Positions 10,855-18,980 of a stretch of 64,000 nucleotides of DNA are shown here, in pieces. Made by a program: the position numbers and the translations under genes. This stretch comes from Photobacterium atrarenae. Lineage in GTDB: Bacteria; Pseudomonadota; Gammaproteobacteria; Enterobacterales; Vibrionaceae. The stretch covers positions 682,001 through 746,000 of the forward strand of contig NZ_CP101509.1 of the NCBI RefSeq assembly GCF_024380015.1, written 5' to 3'. Below the pieces are notes generated by a model. It was given only the letters and a program-made list of their open reading frames with translations. It did not search any database and was not told the origin of the DNA. The number at the start of each line of letters is the position of its first letter. The stretch's first letter is position 1.

Positions 10855-11895
10855 TCAATTCCTTGATTCATCGCTTTCTCGCTGCAACTTCAACAGCAGC
10901 GCCGAAATCACAAACGATACACTGGCTGCCGCCGCAATCGACAGGATCACCCCGACGTAAGCATTTTTGGGCGTCAGCAACAGCACAGTCACCACCGAGC
11001 CTGGCGAGGCCGGCGAGACAATCCCGGCCTGAAACAGCGCCAGCACAAATGTCCCCGTCATTCCCCCGGCAATCACTGCCAGTAACAAGCGAGGCTTCAT
11101 CAAAATATAGGGGAAATAAATCTCATGAATGCCACCGAAAAAGTGGATCAGAATTGCCCCACCCGCAGTCTGTTTACTGGTGCCGTGCCCGAGCCACAAA
11201 TAAGCTAGCAAGATCCCCAGTCCCGGTCCCGGATTGGCTTCAACCAGGAAAAACAGCGACTGACCGGTCTCAGCTGCCTGATGCACCCCAAGCGGCGAAA
11301 AAATGCCGTGGTTGATGGCATTATTGAGAAACAGCACTTTAGCCGGCTCCACAAACAGCGAGGTCAGCGGTAGTACCCCGGCATCCAGCGCCCAGTTCAC
11401 GCCGGCAGTTAGCACCGCTGTTAGTACACTAACCGCCGGGCCAATGATATAGAACGACAGTATTGCCCCTAGCATGCCGATCAGACCGGCCGAGAAGTTG
11501 TTAATCAGCATTTCAAAGCCACTGCGGATCTTGTTTTCAACGGCCTTATCAAAGACTTTGATCACCCACCCCCCCAGCGGCCCCAGCACCATCGCGCCCA
11601 TCAACATCGGGATCTCCGTACCAATCACTGCCCCCATGGTGGTCACCGCCCCCACGACCGCACCGCGCTCGCCGCCAACCAGTTTACCGCCGGAATAGCC
11701 AATCAGCAGCGGCAGCAGATACAGCATCATGGGCTTCACCAGCTCAGCCAGGGCCTCGTTCGGCCACCAGCCTCGGGGAATAAACAGCGCGGTGATCAAG
11801 CCCCATGCGAGAAACGCGCCCATATTCGGCAGTACCATGTTCGACAAAAATCGACCGAAATGATGAATCTTAATCTTGGTAGCAGGTGACAGCAT
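10855..11895 (-). CDS. Orphan mannitol-type PTS permease, IIC domain only
   Basis: A 346-residue membrane protein closely resembling the first half of MtlA (HFGRFLSNMVLPNMGAFLAWG, ANPGPGLGILLAYLWLGHGT, HFFGGIHEIYFPYILMKPR). It ends at a linker point (LLLKLQRESDESRN) matching where the full-length MtlA at 13958-15892 continues into IIB and IIA. It therefore lacks the phosphorylated Cys and His domains and could transport only if another protein, for example that MtlA, donates phosphate in trans. A good ribosome site (AAGGGAAGAG) precedes the ATG. A strong terminator lies upstream at 12055-12110, so it probably has its own promoter. The hydrophobic core is intact, which argues against a decaying pseudogene. 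Substrate is inferred to be mannitol or another hexitol. Confidence 0.85.
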   Translation of the reverse strand: MLSPATKIKIHHFGRFLSNMVLPNMGAFLAWGLITALFIPRGWWPNEALAELVKPMMLYLLPLLIGYSGGKLVGGERGAVVGAVTTMGAVIGTEIPMLMGAMVLGPLGGWVIKVFDKAVENKIRSGFEMLINNFSAGLIGMLGAILSFYIIGPAVSVLTAVLTAGVNWALDAGVLPLTSLFVEPAKVLFLNNAINHGIFSPLGVHQAAETGQSLFFLVEANPGPGLGILLAYLWLGHGTSKQTAGGAILIHFFGGIHEIYFPYILMKPRLLLAVIAGGMTGTFVLALFQAGIVSPASPGSVVTVLLLTPKNAYVGVILSIAAAASVSFVISALLLKLQRESDESRN

Positions 11896-12054
11896 TCACT
11901 CTTCCCTTTGGCTTTCTCTTTTAAACCTAAACCAGATAACGAGTGACTGCATCACTATTAACTGGTGCCAAGTCTTCGCTCCAAAAGACAAATATCGAAT
12001 TGGCGAATAACTTTTCCATAGAGCCACTTATCCTACCCTATCGTTTCAAAAAAA

Positions 12055-12110
12055 TGCCACAGTGACGACGACAACCTTGCCCCCAAGAGGCTGTCGTCGT
12101 CACTGTGGCA
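12055..12110 (-). terminator. Strong Rho-independent terminator after the mtlA-mtlD small-gene unit
   Basis: A perfect 19-bp stem (TGCCACAGTGACGACGACA paired with its complement) with a 17-nt loop, followed in the leftward direction by a run of seven T. It lies 26 bases after the stop of the 67-residue gene and separates that unit from the orphan IIC gene. Confidence 0.9.
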
Positions 12111-12135
12111 AACACCAGATAAAAAAGAAACTCAG

Positions 12136-12339
12136 CTACAGATTCATGATGCTCTCAAGAGCCTCTTCCAATCGCTCGAACTTATAAGTCACAACCTTTT
12201 TACCAACTTTGACATCTATCGCAGCCGACACCTCTGCTTCATCATCCTGCTTCCGGTCAAGATATCCGATAGCCTGAACAGCTGAATGAAAGACAATGCT
12301 CTCGTGACCACACTGAAAACTACAACTCACAAAATCCAT
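12136..12339 (-). CDS. Small protein of unknown function (67 aa)
   Basis: Not recognised. It is a 67-residue, acidic, soluble-looking protein (MDFVSCSFQCGHESIVFHSAV at the start, then a charged C-terminal half ending FERLEEALESIMNL). It has two cysteines near the N-terminus and no signal or membrane segment. It lies 19 bases after the 99-residue gene upstream and directly before a strong terminator, so the two are probably co-transcribed downstream of mtlD. Base composition is AT-richer than mtlD, which may indicate separate acquisition. A real gene is likely from spacing and terminator placement. Confidence 0.6.
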   Translation of the reverse strand: MDFVSCSFQCGHESIVFHSAVQAIGYLDRKQDDEAEVSAAIDVKVGKKVVTYKFERLEEALESIMNL

Positions 12340-12358
12340 AAATCATCCTTGACTTCTC

Positions 12359-12658
12359 TTAATTAAAAAATGATTCCGCCATACCAGAAGCGAACCGCTC
12401 AATGTCACTCTCCAACAAATGCATTGATTGATAGTCCAGACCAAATTCCATACAGGCCTGCCTCAAATCGCCAGAAATTTTATCGAGCGTATTCTGACTC
12501 CATCTGATTTTATATAAGACTTCACTCCTTTCATCGACTTCAATAACTTCTATTGTGCCGACCCAGCCATATATCTCAGTACCAAAATCCGGATCCAAAA
12601 TATTAGGTTTGACGACCACCACATCAGTCACATTAAATTGATACTCACTACTTCTCAT
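12359..12658 (-). CDS. Small conserved-looking protein of unknown function (99 aa)
   Basis: A soluble acidic protein. Its N-terminal half looks like a small SH3-like beta barrel (VTDVVVVKPNILDPDFGTEIYGWVGTIEVI), and its C-terminal half contains RWSQNTLDKI and GLDYQSMHLLESDIERF. From memory, similar uncharacterised proteins carry a DPDFG..I.GW.G motif followed by IEWDS.TL and GLDW.....L...D; that match needs a search. I prefer the ATG at 12658, which follows GGCAGG; an in-frame ATG at 12679 would add seven residues but has no ribosome site. It is clearly AT-richer than mtlD, whose stop is 38-59 bases upstream. No link to mannitol metabolism is visible. Confidence 0.65.
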   Translation of the reverse strand: MRSSEYQFNVTDVVVVKPNILDPDFGTEIYGWVGTIEVIEVDERSEVLYKIRWSQNTLDKISGDLRQACMEFGLDYQSMHLLESDIERFASGMAESFFN

Positions 12659-12717
12659 AATGATGCCTGCCAATGACATTTGAAAGGGAGGCCCCTGTTA
12701 CACCTCCCGTTTAGCTT

Positions 12718-13860
12718 TTATAACACCCGGTACAGCGTTTGAATTTGCCTGACTTCCTCACTGTCTGCCGTCAGACCGGTGTAGTGCGCCAGGGTCGCCC
12801 GCAGCCCTTTGTCGCGCAACGACTGTTGCAGCTCAATCGCCTGCGGATCATCGTCGTTGACGTATTTGAAGGCCGCTGCGATCCCTTTGAGCAAATGCGC
12901 GTTGGCGGTACCGTATTCCAGCGTGCCCAGCAGCGGTTTGATCAGGCGATCATTGGCCCCCAGTTTGCGGATCGGCTGGCGACCGACCCGGTCGATTTCA
13001 TCCCGCAGATACGGGTTGGCAAACCGGCCGAGAATTTTCTCGATATAAGCCTGATGCAGCTGGCGATCAAAGCCATAGCGGCGGATCAGCACTTCCCCGC
13101 TCTCTTCCATCGCCGCTTTCACCTGAGCCCGGATCTCGCCGTCTTCAATCGCATCACGAATGGTTTCATGGCCCTTCAGCGCGCCGAGATAAGCGGTGAT
13201 AATGTGCCCGGTATTGAGGGTAAACAACTTGCGCTCGACAAAGGCCATCAGGTTTTCTGTGGTCTCCATCCCCTCGATTGCCGGGATATCACCTTTGAAC
13301 TGCTGCTGATCGACAATCCATTCGCTAAAGCTTTCGACGGTCACTTCCAGCGGGTCGTTGGCCGCTTCCGACGGCGGCACAATGCGATCAACCGCCGAGT
13401 CGACAAATCCCACCAGCTCATCCGCCTGGTCGTGATAAATGGCATTGAGGTGTTGATAGACCTGCGTTTTCAGGTGGCTGGTCCCCCGCACCATATTTTC
13501 ACAGGCAATGATGTTTAACGGGCGATTGTTTCCCGCTTCAAAGCGATGGGTCAGACCGGTTGCGATTGTTTTCGCAATGATATCCAACACATTCGGACCC
13601 ACCGCCGTGGTCACCAAGTCGGTATGGATGATCTGCTCAATCACATCCTGACTGGCCGAGTTCACCGCGGTGACGTGGGTGACGGTATCAACCTGGCATT
13701 CCGTGCCCACCACTTTGACCTTGTATGATTGATCATGGCTGAGTTGATCGACCAAAGGCGCATCAACGTCGGCAAACGTGACCGCAACATTAGCATCTGA
13801 GAGAACTTTACCGATAAAACCGCGGCCGATATTGCCCGCACCAAAATGAACAGCTTTCAT
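12718..13860 (-). CDS. mtlD: Mannitol-1-phosphate 5-dehydrogenase
   Basis: A 380-residue NAD-dependent enzyme that oxidises mannitol 1-phosphate, made by MtlA during uptake, to fructose 6-phosphate in the cytoplasm. The N-terminal Rossmann fingerprint [20 protein letters not shown] is diagnostic. The body carries [27 protein letters not shown] and [12 protein letters not shown] of the polyol-specific long-chain dehydrogenase family. Length matches E. coli MtlD (382). It is 97 bases downstream of mtlA with a hairpin in the gap, so it is almost surely in the same transcript. Confidence 0.97.
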   Translation of the reverse strand: MKAVHFGAGNIGRGFIGKVLSDANVAVTFADVDAPLVDQLSHDQSYKVKVVGTECQVDTVTHVTAVNSASQDVIEQIIHTDLVTTAVGPNVLDIIAKTIATGLTHRFEAGNNRPLNIIACENMVRGTSHLKTQVYQHLNAIYHDQADELVGFVDSAVDRIVPPSEAANDPLEVTVESFSEWIVDQQQFKGDIPAIEGMETTENLMAFVERKLFTLNTGHIITAYLGALKGHETIRDAIEDGEIRAQVKAAMEESGEVLIRRYGFDRQLHQAYIEKILGRFANPYLRDEIDRVGRQPIRKLGANDRLIKPLLGTLEYGTANAHLLKGIAAAFKYVNDDDPQAIELQQSLRDKGLRATLAHYTGLTADSEEVRQIQTLYRVL

Positions 13861-13890
13861 GTGATTTCCTACCCTTAAGACGATTCATAT

Positions 13891-13914
13891 AAGGCCGGCT
13901 GGCACGCCGGCCTT
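13891..13914 (-). promoter_or_regulatory. Hairpin between mtlA and mtlD
   Basis: A perfect 9-bp GC-rich stem (AAGGCCGGC with its complement) over a 6-nt loop sits in the 97-base gap between mtlA and mtlD. There is no T run on the leftward side, so it is more likely an mRNA stability or processing element than a full terminator. Confidence 0.5.
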
Positions 13915-13957
13915 CAATGTTTAGAAACAGAGATTAAAAAGAGAGAACAGTTCGGGA

Positions 13958-15892
13958 TCAGGCCGCTTGCTGGCCCGCCAGAATATCCAGCACTTCATTG
14001 ACATCCCTAGTGCTGGTAAGGCGTGCCACCGCATCCGGATCGTCCAGCGCATTGGTAATCGTGGTGATCACCTGAATATGCTCATCATTTTTGGCGGCAA
14101 TCCCGATCACCAGTTTCGCCACATCATCTTCATCGTCGGTAAAGGTCACCCCGGCCGGGTACTGACAAATCACAATCCCGGTTTTCATCACCCGATCTTT
14201 CGCTTCGACAGTACCGTGCGGAACCGCAATCGACTCGCCCAGGTAGGTCGGCACCAGCTTTTCACGTTCAAACATCGCATCCACGTATTCCGGCTCTGCA
14301 TAGCCCAGTTTTACCAGCTGCTCACCGGCAAAGCGGATCGCTTCCTCTTTGTTGCCTGCGCTCAGGCCAAGATGGATATTCTCTGCCTGGATCCGGAACA
14401 CCTGCGGCGCTTGCGATTCAAAGCTGTCATCGTTGGCGGCAACCGGTGATACCTGAGCCGGCACATCATCATTGGCCGCATCCGGACCATTAGCCGCGAC
14501 AATTCGGGTCACTAGGTCGTTATACACCTGGCTGTCGAGGAAGTTGGTCAGAGATATATGGGTTGCATGGGCAGCATGCTTACGCGCACGCTCCGTCAAA
14601 TCTTTATGTGTAATCACGATATCCACCTCTTGCGGCAGGCTGTTAATGGCACAGTTGGTTACCTGAATGGTCAGGCCGGCTTCGTTCACTTTCTTGCGCA
14701 GCAGGCTGGCCCCCATGGCACTGGAGCCCATCCCGGCATCACAGGCCACAATGATGTTCTGTACCTGGGCCAGGTTAACGTGACCGGCAGGCGCTGCAGC
14801 CGGGGCACTTTGTCCTTTCATGCTTTGCATTTTCGACGTGGCCGACGCCAGACTATCGCCTTCATCTTCTGTCTCACGCTGGGTTTTCATCAGGATTGCC
14901 GCGACACAGAAAGAGACCGTTGCCGCCGCCAGTACCGAGAGGATCACCCCGGCAAACGAGGCTTTCGGAGTCATCAGCAACACCGCAAAAATAGAGCCCG
15001 GCGATGCAGGGGACACAATCCCGGCATTGAACAGGGTCAGGGTGAACACCCCGGTCATCCCACCGGCAATCACGGCCAGGATCAGACGTGGATTCATCAG
15101 GATATACGGGAAGTAAATCTCGTGAATCCCGCCGAAGAAGTGAATGATCGACGCACCGCCTGCGGTTTGTTTCGCCGTCCCACGACCAAACACTATATAG
15201 GCCAGCAACACGCCCAGACCCGGACCCGGGTTGGCTTCAATCAGGAAGAAAATCGACTGACCCAGCTCATTGGCCTGTTGAATGCCCAGCGGCGAGAAAA
15301 TACCGTGGTTAATCGCATTGTTCAGGAACAGAATTTTCGCCGGCTCAACAAAAATGGAGGTCAGAGGCAACAAGCCAGCTTCAACCAGCAGGTTGACGCC
15401 GCCCGCCAGACCGGCAGACAGAATTTTCACGAACGGGCCGATCATCATGAACGCCAGGATGGCACACAGCATCCCGATGATCCCGGCCGAGAAGTTATTG
15501 ACCAACATCTCAAAGCCGCTTTTGACTTTGCCGTCGACCCAGTTGTCGAACTTCTTGATCGCCCAGCCGCCCATCGGACCCACCATCATGGCGCCCATGA
15601 ACATCGGAATATCGGTCCCGACAATGACCCCGGTGGTGGTAATGGCACCGACCACGGCACCGCGATCGCCGCCAACCAGTTTACCGCCGGTATAACCGAT
15701 CAGCAGGGGCAGCAGGTAAGTGATCATCGGACCAACCAGCTTAGCCAATGCTTCGTTCGGCACCCAGCCGGTTGGGATGAAAAGCGCAGTGATGAAGCCC
15801 CAGGCGATAAACGCGCCAATGTTGGGCATCACCATGTTTGAGAGAAAACGACCAAAATTTTGTATTTTGATCTTTGCATCTGGTGATATCAT
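13958..15892 (-). CDS. mtlA: Mannitol-specific PTS permease EIICBA
   Basis: A 644-residue inner-membrane phosphotransferase that imports and phosphorylates mannitol. The IIC membrane part (about 1-340) contains ANPGPGLGVLLAYIVFG and HFFGGIHEIYFPYI. The IIB domain (about 375-475) has the phosphocysteine loop ACDAGMGSSAMGASLLRKK. The IIA domain (about 500-644) has the phosphohistidine segment ESIAVPHGTVEAKD. Domain order and length match E. coli MtlA (637). It is first in the leftward mtl unit. CRP-like sites about 290-350 bases upstream fit catabolite control. Confidence 0.97.
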   Translation of the reverse strand: MISPDAKIKIQNFGRFLSNMVMPNIGAFIAWGFITALFIPTGWVPNEALAKLVGPMITYLLPLLIGYTGGKLVGGDRGAVVGAITTTGVIVGTDIPMFMGAMMVGPMGGWAIKKFDNWVDGKVKSGFEMLVNNFSAGIIGMLCAILAFMMIGPFVKILSAGLAGGVNLLVEAGLLPLTSIFVEPAKILFLNNAINHGIFSPLGIQQANELGQSIFFLIEANPGPGLGVLLAYIVFGRGTAKQTAGGASIIHFFGGIHEIYFPYILMNPRLILAVIAGGMTGVFTLTLFNAGIVSPASPGSIFAVLLMTPKASFAGVILSVLAAATVSFCVAAILMKTQRETEDEGDSLASATSKMQSMKGQSAPAAAPAGHVNLAQVQNIIVACDAGMGSSAMGASLLRKKVNEAGLTIQVTNCAINSLPQEVDIVITHKDLTERARKHAAHATHISLTNFLDSQVYNDLVTRIVAANGPDAANDDVPAQVSPVAANDDSFESQAPQVFRIQAENIHLGLSAGNKEEAIRFAGEQLVKLGYAEPEYVDAMFEREKLVPTYLGESIAVPHGTVEAKDRVMKTGIVICQYPAGVTFTDDEDDVAKLVIGIAAKNDEHIQVITTITNALDDPDAVARLTSTRDVNEVLDILAGQQAA

Positions 15893-16177
15893 AAGGATTC
15901 CCCGTTTGATGTTCAGTTTGAAAAATCAGTGTTAGAACGGTTCGCCAAAACCGTTGATTGCTTCGTACCCAATCAATCTATCACAGAATTTTCAGACGGC
16001 ACTGAGAACGGGTTTTTCGTGATCAACCTCCTATTTTTATCCCCCTTCGCAAAAAATTAACGTGATCTCTGTTGCAAAACGTCATTGTAACTTAGCTACA
16101 AAACACCTACTTCACAAAAGTCAACACTAAATAGAAGATCAATATCACAAAATATTAACAAGCAAAACCCAAACTAT

Positions 16178-16195
16178 TGGTGATTTAAATCACAT
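16178..16195. promoter_or_regulatory. CRP-like site (mtlA side)
   Basis: TGGTGATTTAAATCACA matches the CRP consensus TGTGA-N6-TCACA with one substitution in the left arm. It lies about 290 bases upstream of mtlA. Confidence 0.6.
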
Positions 16196-16230
16196 TTACC
16201 AACTTTCACCCAGTTGTCCAGGAATAATAT

Positions 16231-16246
16231 CGTGACACAAATCACG
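16231..16246. promoter_or_regulatory. CRP-like site (mtlA side)
   Basis: CGTGACACAAATCACG is a symmetric variant of TGTGA-N6-TCACA. It lies 53 bases (about five helical turns) from the site at 16178-16195, so the two would face the same side of the DNA. Confidence 0.55.
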
Positions 16247-16937
16247 AAATTAGGTCAGACACCAACGAGTAAATCGTGTCGGCGATCCCAGAGACGATAT
16301 TTTGTAGCTTTCTTACATACTCAACAGCGGAAATATTCCAACAGCACGTCCACCCCAAGATCGTATCCGCTCAAATCGAATTAGATATCCATGACAGCCC
16401 GCTTTCTGAATTCCAAATATCATCCAAGCCGGGATCTCACCACGAAGCAGGCGCCAGTCCCAAACTGTTCTGCCGATCCGAATGAATGATCAGCATCACA
16501 GATAAAATAGATATATCGCTCCGACGATTTTATTTATATCAATGCAGATAACCATAAACCTTTGGTACACAAACCGAATGACAACGAATATCATTTAACA
16601 AGGTGTCTCCTCAAATAAGAAAATCAATAATATTTATCATTCATTTTTACGCATATAAAACCAGATTAATAAAAGATATAAGGCAGACATTTCTATCCAA
16701 ATTGCAGCCGTGAGATTTTGATGAAATAAACTTCAAGCGATAGCATTCATTCTCATTCCGAACTTGATATTATCCTGTCCTATCTATCTGTTATTCTGCG
16801 TTTCCCCTCTTCGAGAAACCTCGTCGATACCAACGCCGCAATGTAACCAGAAACCCTGAACGTAACAAAGTTATCAACCCAGAAATCCATGCAAACCATT
16901 GATTTACCAAGATCATTAAATTACACCAAAGAGATTT

Positions 16938-16953
16938 TGTGAATTAGATCACC
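16938..16953. promoter_or_regulatory. CRP-like site (ptsG side)
   Basis: TGTGAATTAGATCACC matches TGTGA-N6-TCACA at nine of ten conserved positions. It lies about 400 bases upstream of ptsG and 1050 bases from mtlA, so ptsG control is more likely. Confidence 0.55.
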
Positions 16954-17345
16954 GTACCAACTCTACCTTCTGTTACACAGGGCTTACAGAGCCCAGTTTT
17001 TTCGTTACCTAAAGAAACTATAAGTTACACTATGTTACGTCCAGTGTGACGTATCACGCGTAATTATTCCCGAACCTGACTTATGATGATTACCGTGAAT
17101 TGGAGAGCTGGAAAAATAAATATCCAATCATCGATAAATAACAATTTTCTAAATATTCATTTTTGAAAACGACGTGATAATTAATTCTATATTGCACGTA
17201 ATTGAATAACCATTCCGGTTAGCGTGCAAATATACACTTCACCTGGTAATCCTGTCTTTTAAATCTGACAGGCCGGTTCAGTATGACTTAATTTTTATGT
17301 CCACAACATATCTCAATCTAATGTTCATCATGAATGGGGGTTCAA

Positions 17346-18734
17346 ATGAACGTGTTTAGTACGATGCAAAAAATGGGGCGCAGCCTCATGCTGCCAGTCG
17401 CCTGTATGCCGGCAGCGGGTATCCTGCTGGGTATTGGCGGTAACGCTGAAGTCGCGAAATTCCTGCCGGAAATCGTGGCGCAAATCATGACCGAGGCCGG
17501 TCTGGGTGTGTTTGCCAACATGGCACTGCTGTTTGCCATCGGTGTTGCCCTGGGCTTTACCAAAAACGACGGGGTTGCTGCCCTGGCGGCCGCACTGGGT
17601 TACCTGACCATGACCCGTGTGCTGGGCGTGGTGGCTGAAGGCACAGATACCGGTGTATTCGGTGGTGTGATCATGGGTCTGGTTGCTGCACAGCTGTTTA
17701 ATAAATACCACTCTATCCAGCTACCGACTTACCTGGGCTTCTTCGGCGGTAAACGCTTTGTTCCGATTGTCACGTCCCTGGCGGCTTGTGTGGTTGCAGC
17801 GATCCTGGCGATTGTCTGGCAGCCAATCGGTGCCGGTATTCAGTCTTTCTCTGAGTGGGCCGCTTACCAGTCTCCGGAAGTTGCCTTCGGTATCTACGGG
17901 ATTGTAGAGCGCTCGCTGATCCCATTCGGCCTGCACCATATCTGGAACGCACCATTCTTCTACGAAGTGGGTGAGTTCACCACTGCTGCCGGCGAAGTGG
18001 TTCGCGGTGAAATCCCTCGCTACCTGGCGGGCGACCCAACTGCCGGTAACCTGGCCGGTGGCTACATGTTCAAGATGTTCGGTCTGCCTGCAGCATGTCT
18101 GGCCATGTACATGACCGCAAAACCAGAGAACAAACTGAAAGTTGCTTCAATCCTGGGCTCTGCGGCACTAACGTCATTCCTGACCGGTATCACGGAACCC
18201 ATTGAATTCGCATTCATGTTTGTTGCACCTGTCCTGTACGTTGCACACGCCCTGCTGGCTGGTTCTGCATTCGTGGTAATGATTCTGCTGGGTATTAAAC
18301 ACGGTACTACCTTCAGCCACGGTCTGTTTGACTTCACCCTGCTGTTCGGTCATTCCACCAACGGCTGGCTGCTCCCGGTTATCGGTCTGGTGTACGCGGC
18401 AATTTACTTCCTGGTATTCACTGCGCTGATTAAAGCCCTGAACCTGAAAACCGTGGGTCGTGAAGACGAGAAAGAAGCTGCGACTGAAGTGGATACTGCC
18501 TCTGACGGTCTGGCGAAAGACATTACCGAAGCCTTTGGTGGCAAAGCCAACATCAAAGATCTGGAAGCTTGTATCACTCGTCTGCGTGTCACGGTACACG
18601 ATGGTTCGAAAGTGAACACAGAGCGTCTGAAAGAGCTGGGTGCTGCCGGTGTCTTCGCCAAGGGCGATAACTTCCAGGCGGTATTCGGAACGCACTCTGA
18701 AATCATCAAAGGTCAAATGGAAGCGCTGGCATAA
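17346..18734 (+). CDS. ptsG: Glucose-specific PTS permease EIICB
   Basis: A 462-residue inner-membrane glucose transporter of the phosphotransferase system, working with EIIA-Glc encoded elsewhere. The IIC part carries KSLMLPV-like MGRSLMLPVACMPAAGILLG, YLGFFGGKRFVPI, PFGLHHIWNAPF and TSFLTGITEPIEFAFMF. The C-terminal IIB domain (about 385-462) has the phosphocysteine motif DLEACITRLRVTV. Length and domain order match E. coli PtsG (477), with no fused IIA. I place the start at 17346 (MNVFSTMQKMGRS) because GGGGG lies 6 bases before it; the in-frame ATG at 17334 overlaps that site. Single-gene unit closed by a clear terminator. Confidence 0.95.
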   Translation: MNVFSTMQKMGRSLMLPVACMPAAGILLGIGGNAEVAKFLPEIVAQIMTEAGLGVFANMALLFAIGVALGFTKNDGVAALAAALGYLTMTRVLGVVAEGTDTGVFGGVIMGLVAAQLFNKYHSIQLPTYLGFFGGKRFVPIVTSLAACVVAAILAIVWQPIGAGIQSFSEWAAYQSPEVAFGIYGIVERSLIPFGLHHIWNAPFFYEVGEFTTAAGEVVRGEIPRYLAGDPTAGNLAGGYMFKMFGLPAACLAMYMTAKPENKLKVASILGSAALTSFLTGITEPIEFAFMFVAPVLYVAHALLAGSAFVVMILLGIKHGTTFSHGLFDFTLLFGHSTNGWLLPVIGLVYAAIYFLVFTALIKALNLKTVGREDEKEAATEVDTASDGLAKDITEAFGGKANIKDLEACITRLRVTVHDGSKVNTERLKELGAAGVFAKGDNFQAVFGTHSEIIKGQMEALA

Positions 18735-18763
18735 TCCATCCGATTCCAAAGATCACTCACTGC

Positions 18764-18790
18764 AAACCGGGCTGCCTAGCCCGGTTTTTT
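18764..18790 (+). terminator. Rho-independent terminator of ptsG
   Basis: AAACCGGGCT pairs with AGCCCGGTTT over a short GCCT loop and runs into six T, 30 bases after the ptsG stop. Confidence 0.9.
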
Positions 18791-18980
18791 ATATGCAGGA
18801 AAAGCCAGCACGGCTGAATCAATTGCTCAACACAATGCAACTGTGAACGAGCAACTCACAATTTTGCAACAATACCAACGACCCATATATGCACTCTGGC
18901 TCTGAGTTGTTATATTAGGCATAAGCATGTACTCACTATGTAGGTATACCCACTTTGAGTTATAAGAGATCCGGAATGGC

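Larger units (their letters stand above)
15893..17345. other. Long AT-rich spacer between divergent mtlA and ptsG
   Basis: About 1.45 kb without a convincing protein gene; the 69-codon frame at 16276-16485 shows no ribosome site or known domain. Three CRP-like palindromes are present (listed separately). The spacer is long enough for an extended mtlA 5' leader. V. cholerae encodes the antisense RNA MtlS against the mtlA leader; whether an equivalent exists here cannot be decided by eye. Confidence 0.6.

Noticed and set aside
16276-16485. 69-codon frame in the mtlA-ptsG spacer
   Set aside because: No ribosome site or recognisable domain in an AT-rich, regulator-site-containing spacer.
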